64,000 nucleotides of DNA, from assembly GCF_013368755.1 (NCBI RefSeq), contig NC_049561.1:3348001-3412000 (forward strand), in the 5' to 3' direction. The stretch is from Talaromyces rugulosus (Eukaryota > Ascomycota > Eurotiomycetes > Eurotiales > Trichocomaceae). Of this stretch, positions 38,601 through 49,044 are shown piece after piece. Position 1 is the stretch's first letter; each line of letters opens with the position of its first letter. The notes beneath the pieces were generated by a model. The model searched no databases and was not told the origin of the DNA. It was given only the letters and a program-made list of their open reading frames with translations. The translations under genes and the position numbers were made by a program.

Positions 38601-41600
38601 AATTTTATCAGTGGCACTTTGTCGGGTTCAGGTAGAAGTTTTCGGTAGGAAAGACAAGTGTTGAAAAGAGCAACTCCGGAAAGTCCCAGCTCATGCTGGA
38701 TGTCCGCTAAGGAGAAATGTTTGAATGGGAGACTCTTCATGTAATCTTCCTGGACACCTTGTAAAATATTGCTGAGACTATGATCTGCAGGCATATTGAC
38801 TCTGCAAGCGAGCATGTTGATCAAAGGTCCAACGACCTCTTCTGAATTCTCGATTGGAGCGTCTCTTTCGGATAGCAGATACCCAAAGCAGACCTCATCG
38901 CTCCCAGTATAGCAGCGAAGCGTGAGGGCCCAGGCTCCGTGGATAGCATTGGCGACTGTCAATTTGTATTTCTCACATGTAGACTGAAGGAGATCGAATT
39001 TCTTAAAATCTAGACGGAGGCTGCTGTATTTTCTTTCTGAACCATATCCGTCGTTTAAGACAGAAACATGGCATGGCTCAACTCCAGAAAGGTATGATTT
39101 CCAGTAATCAATGGAATCGCCAATATTCACCGTTTGTAAGTAAGAGATAAAATCGCTGAAAAGTGGCTTGGTGTTCCGGGAGATATTTCCTGCGTAAGCT
39201 TGCTCTAGGTCCCGTAAGATCAGAGAGATTGATGTTCCATCCATAATAGCATGACTCATTTCCAATCGACAGAATACACGGTTGGAGTCAGTCACACAGA
39301 TAGTGAATTGATGCAAGGGTTTCTGAGTGCTGAATCCCATAACATTAGAATCAAGTACAGACGCCACATCAGCTTCACTGGAGCAGCGGAGAATTCGAGG
39401 CGAAGAAACGTAGCGACGCAGTACAATCTGCGAATACAAATCGTCCGAACTGAGATTTTCAACAAACAGGGTTCGCAACGCTGCATGTCGATCCACGGTT
39501 TGCTGCCAGGCCTGAGCCAGCAACTGTACATCTACCTGGCCTCTCGTTGGCTTTATTTCGTATGTTCCTCGAACAGCGTAGAAAGAAAGATCACGGCTTG
39601 TCGAAATCAACAACCCTCTTTGCAGTGGTGAGCAAGGATACATATCCTCAACATCACCGAATGACGTGATTCCCAAAGCTGGCAACTTTTCTGTATGGAG
39701 AGTAGAGATATCCGTATCATTCAAGGAAAGTAATGGGAAGTCACTAATTGTTGGTCGAGGCTGAAGAGAGACTAGCTCTGAGGATAGTTGGCTAAGGGTC
39801 GAGTGGCAGAGCGAAATCCAATCCCGGATTTTCTGTTGATGTTTCATCGTACCATTGAAAGAGAAAGTAAATCTCAGCACATCCTGAACGACCACAGCAG
39901 ATATCTCAAACAACCCGAATCGAGGAGTCTCTGACCCGAAGTCGGCTGCTCCTCCACCTTGACTTGTTTCACCAGCCAGGCCATGAATTGGCTGGAATAA
40001 TGCTCCAGCTCTTTCCAACTGCTGATATCGACCAAGGTAGTTGAATGTGATCTCCATTGGATTATACTGTTTCGCGCTGGTGTCTGTCAAAATGCTGCTT
40101 GCAAAATACTCTCTTCCGTTGTCTTTTACTCGCTTGCGGCGGTCTTTGACTTGTACAAGAGTGTCGATCAAATTGTCCAAAGCTGCTGCTTGGACAAAAA
40201 CAGGGTAGATTATAGTGAACCACCCAATGGTTCGGGAAATATCAATGGATTGATCCCACGCCTCTCGACCGTGGCCTTCGTTGTGTACGACGGGAATTGA
40301 ATGATCGGGAAAGGTTTTTCCAAAGGAATGTAACAAGGCGGCCACCAATATATCGACTATTTCTGTGCGTAATGCAGTGTTGGAGTCCGTCATAAGCATT
40401 GATGTTGTTGCATGGTCCAGCTCAAAACCGTCACAAGCAACCTCACCATATGTGTTCACATTGTCGTTCATTCCCCAGTATGAGAGGTCACAAATGGGGA
40501 CATTGTCAGTCTCTACAATGCGCTTTGAATTATCGTCTTTGATCCGATACTCTTGAAGGCGACTCCAACTTTGGAACGGCATCGTGGGTTCAAGCAGTGA
40601 CGGTGATGAAGGATGAAGGAGCAACTCCTCCAAATCTTCGAGTATAACCCGCCAGGACACCAAATCGATGACCAGATGATGGCCAATTAGTGATAATAGC
40701 TGATTACTATCTTGTAGGGAAAAGAGGTCCACTGATATAACTGGTCCAGTAACTGCATTTAGACATGATTGGCTGTCAGCAATGGTTTCTTTTGCCTGCT
40801 CCTGTGACGATATTTCGTGAACAGCAAAACGATATGATTCGTCATACTGGCGCGTTATTTTCTGTTCCCATCTCTGCTGAGAATCGTTATAAGAGAAACG
40901 AGCCCTGAGCATTGAATGCCGGGCCATGATAACAGTGATAGCATGTCTCAGGTCTTGTTCTGCAACTTTGCGGTTTAGTCGTAAGAAAAAGCTTTGATTG
41001 AAGTGACCTTCATCATCGCTGCGCACATCAAAGTGCAGTTTCTGTATCGGTGACAGGTTGAATGGCACTTCAATATCCTCGTGGTACTCGTTTTGAATAC
41101 CAACCAGTTTGACGCAGTTGGCCAGTTCTTTGATAGAATCGCAGCGCAAAATCTCCTGTACGCTTAATCCAAGACCAACTTTCTTGCACTGGTTCATGCA
41201 TGTCATGGCAGTTATTGAGTCTCCACCCAAGCTTAGAAAGCTGTGGTTTAAACTAGTCCTCGACAGCGAAATATTGAGAACCCGACTCCAAATTTGTTGC
41301 AACTTGATTTCCACATCGTTCATTTCTCCATTTGTGCCTGCGAGAGTTTCCTCTGAAACTGGCATCAACTTGTTTCTGGTATCTTTCGGTAAAGTCTCCA
41401 GCCAACTCAGAGTTGCTCGGCGGTCCAGTTTGCGGGACGCAAGCATAGGAAATGACTCAATGCACAACCATATGGAGGGTATCATATATGTTGGCAAAAT
41501 GTTTCTCATATTTCCCCTGGCTTTGGAAATATGTTCCTCGTAAGAAACAGTTTCCAACATCCTCAAAGGGACTGGGTCACTAGAGACGTCGCCTAATAAA

Positions 41601-43859
41601 CCATCATCAAGGGACACGACCGCTACCAATTTCTGGGCCACCGGACCAGATTTCGGTAGTAATACTAGGCCATGTTTAATTACCGGATGACGAATGAGAT
41701 GAGATTCAATTTCGCCTAATTCAATTCGTTGTCCATGGAACTTTATTTGGGTGTCTTTCCTGCCAACGAAATCAAATGACCCAGCATCGGAGTTGTATCG
41801 TACCAAGTCACCGGTTTTGTAAAATCGACGTGTCTCGTTGTTATTGGCGTTATGTGTCCACTCAGGATTGAAAATGAATGACTGCGTAGTCTTCTCCTCA
41901 TTGTTGAGATAGCAACGAGCTAAGGAAGGGCCTTCCAGCAGAAGCTCTCCTGTGCAACCAATTGGAAGAAGAATATTGTGATCTTCCGGGTCAACGACCC
42001 AGCATCTCACACCAACTGGAAATCCAATATCCTGAGAAGCAGTCGTTCTGGTAATGTTTGCGTTTACTATAGCAGCGACAGAGCTTTCCGTCGGTCCATA
42101 GCCGTTGACAAGGTTGATCGCTGACCATGTCTCGATATTAGCCTGCGTGAGTGCTTCACCGGCTAAGACCAGTCTCTGAAGGCCGGGAACTTCGACAGGC
42201 TCAATGAAACGAATGAAAGAAGGCGTGAGAAAGGCGTGATTCACGCGCAAGTCGTTGATCGCAGAGGCAATTCCATTGAGTCTCGCTTCCTCGCTTGGAA
42301 TGCATACGCATGCACCCCGCATAAGAGGTGTCAGTATCTCGACTAGACTGGCATCAAACGTGTGGGCTGCGAATTGCAGCACACGAGAATCAGATTCTAT
42401 GAGCATAGCCGGGCCATGGACGTGTGCTCCAGAGCAGAAGGCCTGGTGCTCGATCACCGTTCCCTGTAGTAGCAGTTGATTAGCTTCGAAGGTTACGTGT
42501 AGAATGGGGTTCTTTCAGTCTCACCTTGGGCTCTCCCGTAGATCCTGAGGTGAAAAGGACGTAGGCTGCGTTCTTGCCGTGCGCGGGCGAAGGGAGGTGC
42601 TCCTTCCCGCCATCCACCGCGAGAGCGTCGAGTCGCTCTTGATCCAGCGCAATCGCTGTCTCTACTGCTGATGATAGACGAGAGACATGGCCAGGCGAAC
42701 AGATCATGATTTTTGCTTCCACTGCCCGAACAAGACCCTGGATACGCGCGATTGGATGTGTTGGATCCAAGGGAACAAAGGCGCCGCCTGCCTTCAACAC
42801 TGCTAGCATGGCGACGATATTCCATTTCTAAAGATTCTGTCAGTATTCTCACAGTTCTAGGGTTTGCTTCAGCGCATCATACTGATTTATCCATGCAAAG
42901 GGCCACTCGATTTTCCGGACGAACTCCAAGCTCAATCAGGTGCAAGGCAAGCTTCGCGGCCAGTCGGTCGAGCTCGACATACGTGAAACTTCCATCCCAT
43001 GCACATACAGCCTCCTTTTCCGGATGGGATTCGACCTGGTCCTCGATTAAATTATGGATGCACCGCTCTACAATCGTCGGTGGAGCGGCATTCCACTTGA
43101 ATATTTGCTGTTTATCACTATCTGTGATCAGATTAAAGCTTCTAACAGTAGCCTCTGAGCCGCTTGTTAAAGAGTCAAGCACGCGGCTGAAGAGCGCCGA
43201 TATATTCGAAGCAAAAGATGGAGAAATCTCTGGATGTCTCCATTCAAGAAAAATACTGAGGGAGTTGTTGACATGTTTGGCCAGCACGCGGACTTTGCAC
43301 TACGACTGGGTAAGCTTCTCGAAATATCTATACATAAGTCAAAACTTACTCCTTCTGGCAATGCCATAGCGGCCTGTGAAGTTGCCGAGACACTGGGCCT
43401 CGAGAAATTTGAGGCTGAACTTCGTAGGTGAAGCATCACGGTTGTATTGTAATGGAAATGCGTTGATCTATTTTCAGAGTGAGTTTCGGAAGGAAGCCAA
43501 GACTTACCTTCCATGCCTTTGAATTGTTCTAATACATCTTGCAATGATGTACCATCGTGAAATTGCGCCTTTGCAACGGATGGTCCAGTCTTGCTAGGCG
43601 AGCCGGCCAGGTCAAGTTCGTCATACGCAAAGCAGATTTGGTCCAGGCCAGTATAGTAGTGCAGGATGAAAGCCCATGTTGCTTGAAGCACACTTGAAAG
43701 GGCTGTTTGATCTTGGGAATTTTCGAGGTAGGTTTGAATCCGTTGGGTATCAAACTTGAGCCGTGAAGACATGCGACGTTGGATTGCGGTCCCAGGACTC
43801 GCGCTCCGCACGCTTGGGATATAGCATGCAACAGACTCTTGACGTTGAACAGATGCCAT
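19656..43859 (-). CDS. Giant multimodular non-ribosomal peptide synthetase (7914 aa)
   Basis: Nine exons: 43859-43350, 43299-42883, 42827-42525, 42463-34570, 34490-33262, 33203-25292, 25238-24859, 24809-22461, 22406-19656. They sum to 23745 bp, exactly 7915 codons. Every junction restores a core motif: for example GEPK|GTVIEH in A1, HS|GGDS in T3 and the split Gly codon in SLGGDS of T5. Order: partial C, A1-T1-E1, C2-A2-T2, C3-A3-T3-E3, C4-A4-T4, C5-A5-T5-E5, C6-T6-C7-T7. It should activate five amino acids as adenylates, tether them to phosphopantetheine arms and join them, epimerising residues 1, 3 and 5. There is no thioesterase or reductase; fungal synthetases often release or cyclise through a terminal C domain. 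The product is unknown. Layout and size recall Pes1/NPS4-type synthetases, but orthology is untested. Modules are described separately. Confidence 0.93.
22407..22460 (-). other. In-frame 54-bp intron inside C6
   Basis: The segment starts GTAAGA and ends CAAG, and its length is a multiple of three with no stop, so an unspliced reading looks intact. Removing it gives DPSEYPITLNIE, which lines up with DPSEYKLAINVE in C4 and DPTEYLVSINVE in C2. Keeping it inserts 18 hydrophobic residues (for example SILLIIFLTSYK) at this otherwise constant place. Confidence 0.72.
23630..28380 (-). other. Synthetase module 5: C5, A5, T5, E5
   Basis: Residues about 5080-6605. C5 reads IHHALYDAWGL, with both His residues kept but the motif Gly replaced by Ala (codon 27918-27920). 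A5 has IFTSGSTGKPKG, FDAAVLEI, IYGPTETSVM and SGKLDRK; its A7 reads LSGDLVKY rather than the usual TGDL. T5 is split by the intron at 25239-25291 and reads SLGGDSITAM. E5, split by the intron at 24810-24858, has AHHLVVDMVSW and EGHGREAW. Hand-read code DALFGGIVMK. Residue 5 should be epimerised. Confidence 0.75.
28390..31650 (-). other. Synthetase module 4: C4 (atypical), A4, T4
   Basis: Residues about 3975-5030. C4 begins YPSSPMQQGILLS, but its catalytic motif reads SNAIADGTS: Asn (codon 31221-31223) replaces the His found in C2, C6 and C7. A4 keeps IFTSGSTGKPKG, FDASILDI, AYGPSECSV, YRTGDLVRY and SGKLDRR; A8 reads MARMDMQIKLNGQR instead of the usual GRKD. T4 reads RLGGDSLAAM. Hand-read code DAICAGAVVK. 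If C4 is inactive, chain growth into this module needs another explanation. Confidence 0.75.
31660..36420 (-). other. Synthetase module 3: C3, A3, T3, E3
   Basis: Residues about 2440-3966. C3 has AHHAVYDGWS (intact). A3 is interrupted by the intron at 34491-34569 and has IFTSGSTGKPKG, FDASLLEI, GYGPTETSIV and SGKLNRK; its A8 motif reads LELEEVE rather than LELGEVE. T3, across the intron at 33204-33261, reads HSGGDSMSAM, so the phosphopantetheine Ser is present. E3 has AHHLVIDVVSW and EGHGRE. Hand-read code DALLAVGIVK. The residue should be delivered in the D form. Confidence 0.75.
36430..39699 (-). other. Synthetase module 2: C2, A2, T2
   Basis: Residues about 1340-2390. C2 begins at YPCSPLQRGLLIS and has SHAIMDGTS with the catalytic His intact; it accepts a D-configured donor from E1. 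A2 has IFTSGSTGQPKG, the unusual FDNSLEEI in place of FDAS, IYGPTECSINC and SGKLNRR. The hand-read code is DNEDAGIINK. The acidic residues at the second-shell positions suggest a polar or basic side chain, unlike the other four domains. T2 reads RHGGDSITAM. No E domain follows, so residue 2 should stay L. Confidence 0.75.
39700..43859 (-). other. Synthetase module 1: partial C, A1, T1, E1
   Basis: Residues about 1-1330. The first about 170-245 residues look like only the C-terminal half of a condensation domain (QATWAFILHYYTGLDQICFAY) with no HHxxxDG motif, so this is a loading module. A1 has LFTSGSTGEPKG, FDASLVEI, GYGPTESSV and YKTGDLVRY; its last motif reads SRKLDRR instead of SGKLDRR, with the catalytic Lys kept. 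T1 has SLGGDSITAM. E1 shows GHHLVIDLVSW, EGHGREAW and FNYLGRY, all expected for an active epimerase. My hand-read ten-residue specificity code for A1 is DAVFVAGVAK, tentative and not matched to a substrate. Confidence 0.8.
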
Positions 43860-46363
43860 TTTTCTTTTCGTGTTGTTGATATTGATGAAACTGCGACCAA
43901 TCAGTATGTGTCTTTTATTCTCGCAAGCTTCCGTACTGACTGGTAAGTATGGAGTAATTGACGAAGGTGACGTTTAGGACGTTGTTCAAATTTCGATTTC
44001 TTGTTTGGGTGGCAAGTTTACAATAGCAAATTCTGCTCGCTAGCGGGTGTGCCTTCTATTAGGATATGCAACTTAAACACGAAGCAAGTGTTTATTGCTA
44101 CTCGCGTGTTCTGGGCTGTACACAGAAAAACGACGGCACAGAGTCAGACTATCGCTGCCTCATTCACGGTACAGCTGACTCAGGTCCTCTTAGTTGAGTT
44201 TTCCAGCTATCAAGGGAAGAATAAAGGAGAAGCACGTTGGGGCTGATCGTTACGAGCAACGCCACCAAAGTACGAGACATTCTAAAAAAAAAGATTATAG
44301 CGGTTTAAGCTAGACTATTATTACGTTGTATGCCCGTACTCCGTACTAATAATTACTGCACTGGCTGCCCTCCATGTCGGCCATGTTCCCGATTTGAGAC
44401 AGAGTCATGAGCAACGCAAAGCGGAATGCGCGTGTACGGATTATTTGAAACCGCATGAAGCCAAGAAGCTTCGGAGTGGAGCGCACCCCCTGGTCGGTGT
44501 GAGCCAAAGCTTTTTTCCATGCTGGTCCAGACCCATACCTCCCAATTTGTCAATCCAACCAATATCTAAGCTCCGACCAGGGTACTAGACTAGTACATAT
44601 CTGATCCGGAGCGGGTTATTCATTCTTCTGGAAATTTTTAGTCTTGAAAATACGAGAACCCGATACTAGCCTTTCAGTCCGACGATTTCCGTACCTTACC
44701 AGCGGAACAGGGATACAGGGATTAGCAAAAAGTAAAGGAAAACAAATCTTACGCGGCGATTGTGCCACCTGGAGAACGTCATTCGTGGCACCACCTCAGC
44801 GGTGGACGCAGTATTGCGGATCCCGTATATGGAAAACGAGTTGACAATTAACATAACACATGGTCTCTCGTCGCTCAGCTTCATACGAAGCAAGAGGGTA
44901 AGGACATGGCTGTGGATCGGAGACGATCAGCGATTAAACGTCACCTAGGACGTGACAGATTATTGTCAGGTTTAAGTTTAACTAGACAAGTTACTGATTG
45001 ACTGAAGTAGCTGATCGGCCAACTAGATCATCTTGAAATCTGGAGCCAGCACTACATGGAGCCAATAGTCGCTCGGCGTTGGCGGCTCAGGGTTATATTT
45101 TTTTTCTTTAGTGCGGATTATGGGGCGATATCGTTTGGTTATTTCTATTTTTCACTATTTCTCGCCAAGCCTGAATATTCTGTATAAGCGACCGGGATAA
45201 ACTTTCCCGACTCGGATTTATACAGTATGTTCCGTAAAAGTCGTATAAAGAGTGTGTATAGTGGCGTTGAACGATGCCTTTTTCAGGGTTCTTCAGCTTT
45301 CGTAAGGTTCTGCTCCCCGCAAAACCCCCATGTGCAGGACGGCTAAATTTAGGTTGTTTATCCGACCTCCTTGCCTCAGCCACGTCGGCACCAGCTGAAC
45401 GGTTGGATCACGAGTTATGACTATTCAGCGGTCATCGGCAGGTGTGTGTTGTTTCGTTATTGGGTGTTTATGTGTGTTGGGTTAAAAAAGGACACGAGAC
45501 TGATCTATGATTAGACCGACAATACGAAAGGCCCCAAAGGGACCTTTGGGGCGCGTGTTATACGGCAATTACTATTATGCACAGGGTATGCAAAGGATGA
45601 CAAATGGGCGCCCCCCCCCTGCAATGCGCTTTCGCTACACTTTCTAATGCGTAAGGAGCCAAAAGGCGTTTGTTGTCTAGAACGACTTTTCTTAGTCTGC
45701 TCACGACATGCGCGCTCGGATCGCGATTGCGAGCGATTGGATTGACCGCTTCGGAATCCGGAAAACCGATCAAATTCGGTTGAGCTACTCCGTACATCAG
45801 ATTTCTCATCCGGCCGAGGGCGGAGGATTCATTTTGACAGGAGTGGTCATATCGGGAAAATTTTTAAGCAGATTCCCTCTAGGGTAGGGACTAGCTAATC
45901 CTAGTCTCAGGCTTCCCCATCTGTGCTCTCGGTCTATATATCGCTAATGAAATTTATGAATATGTTCGGATCAACATTGAAGGATCTGTCTGATCCGGGA
46001 CTGACGGGAGCTAGACCCTAGTGGCCGGAACTGGTTCGATCGAGGCGAAGCGATCGCAATGCCTACTTGCTAAAGGGGGCCATAGCACCCATATTAATGC
46101 AAACGAAGCTGGCAAAACCCCCCTGGCCGCTGACCCTTTGGGGCGAGTACATGGCCTGGATCGGGTCCTGGGAGGATTGTTCCGCGCAGCCGGCGTCATT
46201 TTAGCCTGTCATTCTGCACTGCTAAAAGCCTAAAAGCCTCCCTGGCGTCCCTGCGTGTGATTCGCTGCCGGCCTTTTTTTGTTTTTAGTTGGTGGGCTGG
46301 CACCGAGTTAGGGCTCGCCAGGCCGTCTCGGCGGCTTGGTTCGCGAACTAGAGCAGAGCAGCC

Positions 46364-46419
46364 ACTATTGTTACTATTACTATTGCTATTAGTAGTAGTA
46401 TTATTATGATGGTAATAAT
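46364..46419. repeat. Imperfect ACT/ATT/AGT trinucleotide microsatellite
   Basis: About 56 bp of loosely repeated three-base units (CTATTGTTACTATTACTATT, then AGTAGTAGTATTATTATGAT). It lies in the gene-free interval between the synthetase and the transporter. No function is implied. Confidence 0.7.
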
Positions 46420-46680
46420 TGCGATTGGTACTCGGTACGTATTGTGCTTAGCATGATGGTTACTATTATTGATTAGATTACGAGTATCCAACAACCTCCA
46501 GCTCGCATCTGCCGTCATTACCTTTTCTCGCTTTCGCTTTGACATTCATGTACCGTTCTTCCCAGGCAATTTTCTCAGGCCATGGCACAACATCTGACCG
46601 CCGCAGTGGAACTCAGGCACCGCGTACATGATCAGATTCATCAACCTGTAGGTCCGTCCCGCCCATGCGCATTCGACACC

Positions 46681-46700
46681 AAAAAAAAAAAAAAAAAAAA
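46681..46700. repeat. Run of 20 adenines
   Basis: A perfect homopolymer within the gene-free divergent interval. Its length may be affected by sequencing or assembly error. Confidence 0.8.
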
Positions 46701-49044
46701 GGTCAATGACGAATCGCCGCCATCATGCGCGTACAAAGTACATTACGGAACAAAAAAAAAACAAGACGAGAATGCATCACGTTGTGTCATGATGTAGTAC
46801 TCTGTACTACACTCCAAAAAAAATAATTAGAGGGTGATTATTCCTCCGTTGTGTAACCACCCGCCCCAGAATAATCCGAGACCAACTTCGTCAGCCGCGG
46901 TGGGTCGGAAAAAGGGTTCTTTTCTGGACTAATTAATTACTATTTGTTCCAATTTATGGGCTAATTGTTAGAAATGGGACTTTGGAAATTAAAATCGAAT
47001 GGAAAAAAAATAGGGAAAAAAACATAGAGAGGGAAAAAATAGATAAGAAAAAGAAAAGGGGGTTCGGATACTACGGCTCTGCTTGATTGCATAGCCCTTG
47101 ATGATTGGTCATAATTCCATGACAAACCGCATAGCATTACTTTCAATAGTTGAGCGGGTCAATAATACTGAATGTTGTTTTTCAAATAGATCCAGTGGAT
47201 CTAAGCTACGTAATGACTCGCGTAACAAAAATAGAAGGAAAATCAAATCCTGACACATCCAGAGTAAAATAAGATATCCCCTTGGCGAGGAAAAGAAAGC
47301 CGGCCAGTCGGTGCTCCATCGGACATTAAGCCATGCATGACATCGCGGGCTGGGGGGGCGAGAGGTGATTAGTTCGTCGGGTGTAGTGACCGCTATAGCG
47401 ACGGGCATTATAGATGGCAATTTTGTGATCATAGTTGTGATGGTTATATACTCGAGATCATCCTTTGGGCGCCGCCCCACAACGCAGGCCCCATCGGCTA
47501 GTCCGGATCGGGGATGGCGCGCCCGCCCGGCGTCTGTTCCATGTTCCAACGTCAGCTCGTCGTTCGAGCTTGTTGCCTGCCTAACGAAAACGCCACTGCA
47601 GAACCAAAATCACGACGACGACTCGAACTTGTTCTGGAAAGGAACAACAATGCTGAAAAGGGTCTCGCTCGCTTGCTCGGAGCCCCACTGCCCTACTGCG
47701 AGATGGACGTAACTGGTCTGCTTCTGTATTTTGTACCACTGCCGATCACGCCAGCTCCGGCTAGACTCTGCACCTTTCCAAGCTGCAGGTAACACCTGGC
47801 CAAGCTGACACCCGGCCAATGTTTTTGCACGGGAGAGACATTGCAAATAAAAGAACGAATCGACATGGCAAAAACAACAAAAAAAAGAAAGGAATACGTA
47901 CATTTGGGCCGAGCCAGGTCGCCGTTCTCCAGAAACGTCCCTTTTGAGACATCTCTTTCCTAATCGGGCAATTCCTGGTGGCCACATGCCTGAATCTGCT
48001 GGCAGTGACGGTCTGGCCTATGTGTCGCTGGCTGTCGAGCCTTGCTTCTTGCGTGCTTCCAGCTGACGCTGCTACAATTAGCCTTTCCCTCTTTTTTTTC
48101 TTCCCCTCTCTCTCTTTTCACCCCCATTTTCGCATCAGTATCCCGGCTTAAAGCGCCATGCGTGACTGTTAGGGAAAGGTCAGTTGCAAGCGTCATGTCA
48201 GAAGGTATCTCGTTCCCAGGTCGGTAATATCCGCCCCATAGTAAAGGCTTCCCGTATTCGATGTGGTCCGATGCACAGGCTTGGTTGGTGTTCCCTGTTC
48301 CTGGTTTGCCCAGTCCAGAGTCCGCCAGCTCTGGTTGAGCCGCGTTCGGACCCTATCAACGCTGGGCCACGAGGTGTAGACGCACTAGTTTCTTACGGAA
48401 AGGGCAAGTAGCAGCTGGAATACTTCCTAGGCTCGCCTCGACTTGTCTCGTATAAATGTATTATTGGGTTGGGCCAGAGAGACAAGCATGCGTGGCTAGC
48501 CGGACAGCCTCCGGACCGGGTAGGCGGGCCCACCTGCCAGATGTCCGACTCTATGGCTTCAATCCCTGCCCCAATCTCCGATCCTCCTCCACCCACCGCC
48601 CTGCCGCGCGCAAGCAGCTTGAGAGACTTTGTCCCGTGCTGGCTAGTGAGTTATTTTCGGCTCTCGATTTGCAAGACATGCAGAACTCGCTCTGTCAAGT
48701 TTCGCCACTGTCAGATCGCGAGCCCCCAGCTAGAACGAACTCTGGTCCTGCACAGCTGGGGACCTCGCGTTGTCGTGACTCGTACGCCTTGGCGAGAAGC
48801 ACTGCCTCCAATAGCCATAAGCCAGAGTCAGATGATCCGATACTTTGCATAGCTCAAAACCGTTCGACCGACCCGCCCTGTGGTAGTGTCTCCATTTCAA
48901 TGTTCATCGCTGTGGATAGATAGGAGGTGACTAAACAAAAAAAGCAACCCAAAAAAAAAAGTCCGACTCGATTGTCCATTGTCAACCCATCCTCCATGTT
49001 GCTAGACCGTCGTGCAATTGTCTTGTAGAGAGTGTGCAGGCACG

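Larger units (their letters stand above)
43860..49044. promoter_or_regulatory. 5.2-kb gene-free divergent region (synthetase / ABC transporter)
   Basis: The region between the synthetase start at 43859 and the ABCC start at 49045. It must hold both promoters and leaders. It contains a trinucleotide-type repeat at about 46364-46419, a run of 20 A at 46681-46700, an A/G-rich tract at about 46975-47060, and a C/T-rich tract at about 48075-48135. Open frames of up to about 155 codons exist on both strands, but none has a domain, a consistent splice pattern or a plausible protein composition. I see no supported gene. Confidence 0.55.

Noticed and set aside
43497..43540. An additional 40-bp intron beginning GTAAGT after GMEG in exon 1 of the synthetase
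   Set aside because: Splicing it brings a stop codon within about ten codons, while reading through keeps the frame to the next supported donor at 43349.
33226..43859. Several separate synthetase genes (frames ending at 43167, 42877, 42480, 34505, 33226)
   Set aside because: Each break has GT-AG signals and splicing restores a core A- or T-domain motif in the right phase. The summed exons are an exact multiple of three, so one gene is the simpler reading.
19656..43859. Firm assignment as the Pes1/NPS4 orthologue or as a known pentapeptide synthetase
   Set aside because: The layout is reminiscent, but housekeeping neighbours and domain details could not be compared without a search. The product is left open.
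47109..48923. Open frames upstream of the ABCC gene as possible extra cluster genes
   Set aside because: No conserved motif, no plausible splice continuation, and heavily mixed compositions on overlapping strands.
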